From assembly GCA_964454445.1 (NCBI GenBank), contig CAYVTD010000017.1, positions 1-57,217 on the forward strand: DNA of 57,217 bases, read 5' to 3'. How positions within the stretch are numbered: position 1 is the first letter of the stretch; every line of letters starts with the position of its first letter. The notes below the pieces were generated by a model, which did no database searches, was not told where the DNA came from, and saw nothing but the letters and a program-made list of their open reading frames with translations. Positions 52,361 through 57,217 of this stretch are shown piece after piece. Position numbers and translations under genes: made by a program. The stretch comes from CAYVTD01 sp964454445 (GTDB taxonomy: Bacteria > Bacteroidota > Ignavibacteria > Kapaibacteriales > UBA2268).

Positions 52361-53308
52361 TTAACTCTCTGGCGTAACTTTCATATATTTATTCCATAAA
52401 GAAATAAAAATGGAGTGTGTTTTTGCTTTCAATTTGAACCGTTTTGAAAATAGAGCTAATGCAGAATAAAGCGATTTCATTTTTAAGGAGTGTATCAATT
52501 CGAAAGTTATAAAGCATCGGGTTTCAGCTTTTGATAAGTGTTTTTTGCAATATAAAACTTTACTTTCTATAAACATTTCCGCTCTTTTTTGGTTTAAAGC
52601 CATTGTTTCGTAGCTTGCTCCGCGAAAATGGGTTACTCTGGCTTTTGGGTAATAATGGCAGCCAAAACCAGCATCGGCAAGTCGCTTGCAATAGTCTGCT
52701 TCTTCGGTGAAAAAGAAATAATCCTCGTCGAAACCGCCAATGCTATCAAAAGCGGAGCGGCGCAAAGCCATTACTGCCCCATCGATATATCCCACTTTTT
52801 TTGCATTCTTTCTAATTTTATATATAATCTTTTCTAAAAATCTTTTAAAAGATGATATAAAGAGTAAATCTTCCAAAGCAACCCTCCAACCGGGCAAGGA
52901 ACCGAAGCTATATTGCCATTTACCATCAGGATAAAGCTGTTGCGGTCCTGCGGCGGCAAACTCCTGATTGTTTTCAAGGAAACCGATTAAGATCGACAAA
53001 GATTGATTATGATAAATAACATCATTATTTGAAACAATAGCATAAGGAGTCGAAGTTGCCCGAACTCCAATATTGACTGCTCCAGCATAGCCTAAATTTT
53101 TTGGATTTTCAATGATTTTTACATTGGGAAATGCCTGCCTTATCTCGCTAACAGAATTATCGAGTGAATTGTTATCAACAACAATAATATCGAAATTCAG
53201 GACGGTGTTTGCTTGCAATGCCGAACGAATGCAGTCGATTGTCAGTTGCCCGCCATTGTAATTGATAATTAATAATGTTGCTAATGTGGTTTTGTTTTCA
53301 ACAGGCAT
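52361..53308 (-). CDS. Family 2 glycosyltransferase (rhamnosyltransferase-like)
   Basis: A 315-residue GT-A enzyme. The N-terminal LLIINYNGGQLTIDCIRSAL and DIIVVDNNSLDNSVSEI are the nucleotide-binding start. NLGYAGAVNIGVRA and IVSNNDVIY (a DxD-like NND) follow, with GYIDGAVMALRRSAFDSIGG and the ED motif in FFFTEEADYCKRLADAG. It resembles GT2 rhamnosyl- or mannosyl-transferases of O-antigen or exopolysaccharide synthesis. No polysaccharide cluster surrounds it in this window. Confidence 0.92.
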   Translation of the reverse strand: MPVENKTTLATLLIINYNGGQLTIDCIRSALQANTVLNFDIIVVDNNSLDNSVSEIRQAFPNVKIIENPKNLGYAGAVNIGVRATSTPYAIVSNNDVIYHNQSLSILIGFLENNQEFAAAGPQQLYPDGKWQYSFGSLPGWRVALEDLLFISSFKRFLEKIIYKIRKNAKKVGYIDGAVMALRRSAFDSIGGFDEDYFFFTEEADYCKRLADAGFGCHYYPKARVTHFRGASYETMALNQKRAEMFIESKVLYCKKHLSKAETRCFITFELIHSLKMKSLYSALALFSKRFKLKAKTHSIFISLWNKYMKVTPES

Positions 53309-53482
53309 ATTTTAATGCAAAAAAACTGAAAGTAAGATTAATAAATGAAAAAGTAGAGGTGAAAGTTATGGAAATATTTTAAAAAAAGTTCGGAAATGGT
53401 TCAATTTAAGGTTGTGGCTCGGTGTATTAATTTCGCAATGTAAGAAAAATTGTTCTTTAACTCACTAAAAGAAGGAACTACA

Positions 53483-54394
53483 ATGTGGATAGAAATATTT
53501 AAGGCCGGGCGACATACCGATTCGTCGGGTAAGACATCGAGTTATACTGAAAAGCAACTCGACGAGATAGCGGAGCTTTATAATGCAAAGACGAGCGAAT
53601 CGCCTGCTTATGAGGCGCCGGTTGTGAAAGGCCATCCTAAGACGAACGATCCAGCTTATGGTTGGGTGGAAAAGTTGAAACGCAATGGAAATGTTTTGTT
53701 AGCAAAGTTGAAAGATGTAGCTAGCGAATTCATTGATGAAGTTAAAAACGGCAGATTCAGAAGGGTTTCAGTAGCTCTTTTTCCAGATATGATGCTGAGG
53801 CATATCGGTTTTCTCGGAGCGGCAACGCCAGCCGTGAAAGGGCTTAAGCCGGTGAACTTCGACGAAGCCGACTTTTCTGAATATTTATATGATGGAAGTG
53901 AAATTGATATTGATATTGAAAAGAACAATGAACTCTTGAGAAATGAGCTTGAGGTTTTAAAGCAAAAAATAAATGAATATCAACAAGAAGCAAAATACCG
54001 GGAGTTCGAGCAATTTATAGAAGATTTGAACAAAACCCATGGCGGGCGGTATCTAACACCTTCACAAACCTACAACGCAATAAACCTCCTGCGAGATGCT
54101 TACACGATTGATTTAGTTACAAAAAATCGGACTGACGAAAATACTGAATTTTCAATGGAAGAGGAGCTATCGCCACGATTGATGCAATTCATTGCCGATT
54201 TATATCATTATGTGCCAAGCGGCGAATTTGCTTGCAAAAGTGATGCGGCAATAGCTCGAGAGAATAAGGATTTTTTTGGCAGAAATGTCTCGATGGAGCG
54301 CCTCGAAACCCACAAGAAAGCTACTGCACTCCTTAGCCGCTCGCCATGGTTAAGTTATGAAGAGGCGGTGATTCAGGTGCTAGGGCAGGATTAG
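53483..54394 (+). CDS. Phage prohead protease / scaffold-type protein
   Basis: I use ATG 53483, with AAGGAAC eight bases upstream, rather than the frame opening at 53450 (303 aa). The N-terminal MWIEIFKAGRHTDSSGKTSS, APVVKGHPKTNDPAYGWVEK, NGRFRRVSVALFPD and HIGFLGAATPAVKGL match the Mu gpI-like head protease/scaffold proteins found beside capsid genes. The second half (160-300) is coiled coil then helical, as in a scaffold tail. It begins the head module, which continues to the right edge. Confidence 0.8.
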   Translation: MWIEIFKAGRHTDSSGKTSSYTEKQLDEIAELYNAKTSESPAYEAPVVKGHPKTNDPAYGWVEKLKRNGNVLLAKLKDVASEFIDEVKNGRFRRVSVALFPDMMLRHIGFLGAATPAVKGLKPVNFDEADFSEYLYDGSEIDIDIEKNNELLRNELEVLKQKINEYQQEAKYREFEQFIEDLNKTHGGRYLTPSQTYNAINLLRDAYTIDLVTKNRTDENTEFSMEEELSPRLMQFIADLYHYVPSGEFACKSDAAIARENKDFFGRNVSMERLETHKKATALLSRSPWLSYEEAVIQVLGQD

Positions 54395-54416
54395 AAAATT
54401 GTGATTTCCGTTTGAT

Positions 54417-54447
54417 TTGCTCAAGGGAAATGCAGTTTCTTGAGCAA
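54417..54447 (+). promoter_or_regulatory. Strong hairpin between the protease and capsid genes
   Basis: TTGCTCAA and TTGAGCAA arms with an inner GAAA/TTTC stem and a TGCAG loop give a stable hairpin. A T9 run begins 13 bases later at 54460. It may be a partial terminator or an RNA-stabilising element that sets capsid expression. Confidence 0.55.
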
Positions 54448-54507
54448 GGTTATAAGGAGTTTTTTTTTGAATAATCATTTATAAGAAATAAAATAGGAGA
54501 AACAATA

Positions 54508-55455
54508 ATGGCTACAACGCGGCTTGATGAATTGAGAATGGTAGATCCTGTGCTAACGACAATAGCGCAGGGTTATGTCAATTCTTCGATGGTTGCCGAC
54601 AAACTATTTCCGTCGGTGACAGTAAAAAAAGTGAAAGGGAAGATACCTGTTTTTGGCAGGGAATCTTTTATGACAAGGGAAACCGAGAGAGCAATAAGAG
54701 CAGATAGCAACAGAATTGCTCCCTCGGATTTGACCTTACTGGAATATGAAACTCAGGAACACGATGTCGAAATGGCAATGGATTACCTCGAAGAGGAGGA
54801 ATCGTCTTCGGTATATAATTACGAACAAAGATTAACGAAAGATCTAGCAGATATTTTGCTCTTAGGCAAGGAAAAGGAGGCTGCCGGGTTGGCACAGGAT
54901 CCTGATAACTATGCAGATGATTTAAAAAAAATAATAACTTCTGACTATGCTTGGGACGATAATTCAGTATCAGTGGTAAACCCAATTCAAGATATTTACG
55001 AAGCTGTATCTGCAGTAAGGAATAAAATTGGCAAATATCCCAACACGATGATTATTGGCGATAGTAGTTATCGTGTTTTAATCAATCATCCGAAATTGAC
55101 TGACAGGATTAAGTATGCAGGCATTGCCCGAGCAAGTTTTGCCAATCTTAAGGAATTGCTTGGAATTTCGAATATTTATATTGGTGCATCAGTTTTCACA
55201 AACGACGGCGAAGTGTTTCATGATGTATGGGCTGACAATGTTGTAATAGCTTATGTGGATCAAAACGAAAAGGGAAGGCGCTCGGAATTTAATCCTAGTT
55301 ATGGCTATATTTTGCAAAGGGAAGGCAAACCAGAAATAGACACTTACAAAGAAAATGGTGGAAAGATAAAGGTTATTAGAAATACGGATAATTATTGTAT
55401 AAAGGTAACTTGCAGTGATGCGGCATATTTGATATCAAATACGAATCACAATTAA
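54508..55455 (+). CDS. Phage major capsid protein
   Basis: A 315-residue protein with AGGAG ten bases upstream of its ATG. TTRLDELRMVDPVLTTIAQG followed by MVADKLFPSVTVKKVKGK is the usual N-terminal arm of this capsid family. A middle segment with VVNPIQDIYEAVSAVRNKIG and PNTMIIGDSSYRVLINHPK, and a C-terminal VWADNVVIAYVD, are typical of HK97-fold major capsid proteins of this group. It lies between the protease and the DUF2190 decoration gene, the standard head-gene order. There is no sign of disruption. Confidence 0.85.
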   Translation: MATTRLDELRMVDPVLTTIAQGYVNSSMVADKLFPSVTVKKVKGKIPVFGRESFMTRETERAIRADSNRIAPSDLTLLEYETQEHDVEMAMDYLEEEESSSVYNYEQRLTKDLADILLLGKEKEAAGLAQDPDNYADDLKKIITSDYAWDDNSVSVVNPIQDIYEAVSAVRNKIGKYPNTMIIGDSSYRVLINHPKLTDRIKYAGIARASFANLKELLGISNIYIGASVFTNDGEVFHDVWADNVVIAYVDQNEKGRRSEFNPSYGYILQREGKPEIDTYKENGGKIKVIRNTDNYCIKVTCSDAAYLISNTNHN

Positions 55456-55585
55456 TCGCATTATAAGTTGTAAGAAGCCGATTAAAAACAATGAGAGGAT
55501 TCAGTTTAAAGTGTATTACTTCTATGTTATGTAGAGATAATGTAAAGTAAAAAAGAATATTTTTAATTAATGAAGGAATGAAAGA

Positions 55586-55927
55586 ATGTCAACAAATAAA
55601 TCATATCAACCATTGCAGTCGTTAAATATAAGGGCAGCTGAAGACCTGCCTGGTTTTCGGTTTGTTTCACATTTAGGGACTTTATGTGTGGCAGATACAC
55701 GGGCATTGGGTGTAACAGAAGTAGATTGGCTCAGAGGCGAATTGGCTTCGGTTGTCTCGCTTGGCACTATACCCATACAAACGACAACATCGGTAAATGC
55801 TGGTGATGATGTTACTTCAGATGCAGACGGTAAGGGAAAAGCTGCTATCAGTAGCGAGCCTGTAAATGGAAGGGCGCTTGATTCTTGTTCGGGGGCTGGG
55901 TATGTGAAGATAAAGCTTGTGCCATAA
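55586..55927 (+). CDS. DUF2190 capsid decoration (cement) protein
   Basis: A 113-residue protein. AAEDLPGFRFVSHLGTLCVA, VDWLRGELASVVSLGTIPIQ and the Gly/Ala-rich VNAGDDVTSDADGKGKAAIS fit the small beta-sandwich DUF2190 family that decorates phage heads. The Asp/Gly-rich tail ends in GAGYVKIKLVP. It follows the major capsid gene by 130 bases. The stop codon lies immediately next to the GC-rich repeat block. Confidence 0.85.
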   Translation: MSTNKSYQPLQSLNIRAAEDLPGFRFVSHLGTLCVADTRALGVTEVDWLRGELASVVSLGTIPIQTTTSVNAGDDVTSDADGKGKAAISSEPVNGRALDSCSGAGYVKIKLVP

Positions 55928-56177
55928 GAGGGGGAAATCCTACCCCCTGCCCCCTCCCTTGCAGGCACGGGAAGGGATTTGATAGGTATCCCCGCTCTTG
56001 CAGGCACGGGAAGGGGGAAGAGAAATCCTACCCCCTGCCCCCTCCCTTGCAGGCACGGGAAGGGATTTAATTGGTTGCAGGCAAGGGAAGGGATTTAATT
56101 GGTTGCAGGCAAGGGAAGAGGTTTGATAGGTATCCTCGCTCTTGCAGGCACGGGAAGGGGGAAGAGAAATCCTACCC
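55928..56177. repeat. GC-rich repeat block between the decoration and portal genes
   Basis: Repeated copies of CTTGCAGGCACGGGAAGGG, TTGCAGGCAAGGGAAG and AGAAATCCTACCC alternate, with larger duplicated segments (GATAGGTATCC(C/T)CGCTCTT... at about 55980-56040 and 56126-56177). The palindromic C-run/TTGCAGGCA/G-run core resembles the 30.6 kb array. The block ends at AATCCTACCC (56177), where portal-like coding sequence starts. Confidence 0.85.
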
Positions 56178-57217
56178 AATCCCGACAAACTATTCAGAAA
56201 CTTAGGCAAGAGTTATGCAACATATCGAGAATTGAAAAACGACCCGCACGTATGGAGTTGTATTCAATCGAGGAAAAGCGGTATTCTGTCGCGGGAATAC
56301 AAGGTTTTGAGTGGCGAATCAGACGAAACGACACGTCAGGAAATAGAAAGAATCATAAATGATTTAGATGTTCAAGAATTACTCCGGGACATTCTCGATG
56401 CGCCTCTTTTTGGTTTTCAACCATTTGAAGTGATATGGGAGATTTGCAACGGCAGCAGGAAATATTGCTTGCCGGAAAGGATTGTTGCAAAGCCTCAAGA
56501 GTGGTTTGTTTATGACAAAAACGATAATTTGCGTTTTTTAAAATCGGGGGAGCCACAAGGAGTGCTGCCACCGCCGATGAAAATTATCAATATCCGCTAC
56601 GAACCGTCTGTGACGAATCCTTATGGCGAGTCTTTGCTTGCTAAAAGCTATTGGCCAGTTACTTTTAAGAAGGGTAGCTTGCGGTTTTGGGTGAATTTCA
56701 CAGAACGCTATGGTATGCCATTTCTTGTTGGAAAATATACTCGAGGGGCTAATGTTGACGAAGCCCGCAAACTTGCAAGCGAGCTCGCCAATATGACCGA
56801 AGATGCCATTATCGTAACGCCTTCGGATATTGAGTTGCAGATGAAGGAGCCTATGCGTTTTTCATCGGTGAGTTTATACAAGGAAATGATAAAACAGTGT
56901 AATGCCGAGATTTCGAAAGCAATTCTATCTCAAACATTGACAACAGAACTCGATATGGGCTCTTGTGCAGCTTCGCAGACGCATTTCAAGATTCGAAAAG
57001 AGGTGATTCTATCTGATGCCAAGCTTGTCGAAAATTTTTTCAATACATTGATAAAATGGATTGTCGATTTGAATTATCCATCGAAAAAATATCCCGTTTT
57101 CAAGATAATCACCGATGATATTGACGAATTGCATCTTGCAGAAAGAGATAATAAATTGATGCAATCGGGCATAAAACTCAGCAAAGATTACTTTATGCGA
57201 GCTTACGGTTTTAAGCC
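56142..57217 (+). CDS. Phage portal protein (DUF935, Mu gp29-like), 5' disrupted and 3' beyond window
   Basis: The frame is open from 56130 to the right edge. From 56178 it reads NPDKLFRNLGKSYATYRELK, then NDPHVWSCIQSRKSG, DILDAPLFGFQPFEVIWE, NPYGESLLAKSYWPVTFKKG and RYGMPFLVGKYTRG, a clear DUF935 portal. The portal is the ring through which DNA is packaged. No ATG is available: only a TTG at 56142 inside the repeat, or internal TTGs, could start it. Homologues normally have about 30-40 residues before LPNPD, so the repeat has replaced the N-terminus. The gene lies after capsid and decoration genes instead of before them as in Mu. Confidence 0.85.
   Translation, partial: MQAREGGREILPNPDKLFRNLGKSYATYRELKNDPHVWSCIQSRKSGILSREYKVLSGESDETTRQEIERIINDLDVQELLRDILDAPLFGFQPFEVIWEICNGSRKYCLPERIVAKPQEWFVYDKNDNLRFLKSGEPQGVLPPPMKIINIRYEPSVTNPYGESLLAKSYWPVTFKKGSLRFWVNFTERYGMPFLVGKYTRGANVDEARKLASELANMTEDAIIVTPSDIELQMKEPMRFSSVSLYKEMIKQCNAEISKAILSQTLTTELDMGSCAASQTHFKIRKEVILSDAKLVENFFNTLIKWIVDLNYPSKKYPVFKIITDDIDELHLAERDNKLMQSGIKLSKDYFMRAYGFK

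Overview
The window is a stretch of AT-rich bacterial chromosome from a member of the Bacteroidetes/Chlorobi (FCB) lineage. The gene content suggests an uncultured Kapabacteria- or Ignavibacteria-like organism, but I cannot place it exactly. The evidence for the lineage is: several secreted proteins ending in a type IX secretion (T9SS) sorting domain with a PNP-type motif; a Bacteroidetes-style alternative GlmU; a serine-palmitoyltransferase-like enzyme; promoters resembling TTG-N20-TAnnTTTG; and weak Shine-Dalgarno sites with several TTG/GTG starts. A run of exactly 100 N inside a tandem repeat shows the sequence is a draft scaffold.

Layout. 1-2.2 kb is a decayed prophage edge: a partial small gene, a membrane-anchored DUF4041/GIY-YIG protein, and the broken 3' end of a phage tape-measure gene beside tRNA-Pro. 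2.3-11.4 kb is core: a beta-propeller lipoprotein, an HpnE-like desaturase, dnaJ-grpE, tRNA-Lys, yraN, purF, a T9SS cargo protein and queC. 11.5-13.0 kb holds an isolated phage terminase large subunit. 13.2-21.2 kb holds a mini J-domain protein, a frameshifted PAP2 phosphatase, an HNH nuclease and an envelope block (manC, rlpA, alternative glmU, kdsB, htrA, lptB).

21.3-30.6 kb is the most unusual part. Two large CotH-kinase proteins with lamin-tail and T9SS domains are encoded divergently. The rightward one is followed closely by a DUF4956 membrane protein, a HlyD-type adaptor and a TolC-like outer-membrane protein. A 76-77 bp tandem repeat array with the assembly gap follows, and then a polyphosphate kinase 2 gene. 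The proposal that these genes form one envelope system is inference.

31-45.6 kb holds trpS, a NarL-type two-component pair, a receiver-SpoIIE phosphatase next to a CheB whose receiver phosphoacceptor Asp is Asn, a fungal-type cytosine deaminase, a TPR protein, an SPT-like enzyme, a lytic transglycosylase, and a divergent pair of tyrosine phenol-lyase and aromatic amino acid decarboxylase. 45.8-50.8 kb is one huge glycine-rich, Ig-like-repeat T9SS surface protein. It is followed by thiamine pyrophosphokinase, an esterase and a glycosyltransferase.

53.4-57.2 kb is a phage head module (protease, major capsid, DUF2190 decoration protein, DUF935 portal). A GC-rich repeat replaces the 5' end of the portal gene. 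Phage genes therefore occur at three separated places with housekeeping genes between them. This is either prophage decay with rearrangement or a dispersed domesticated phage.
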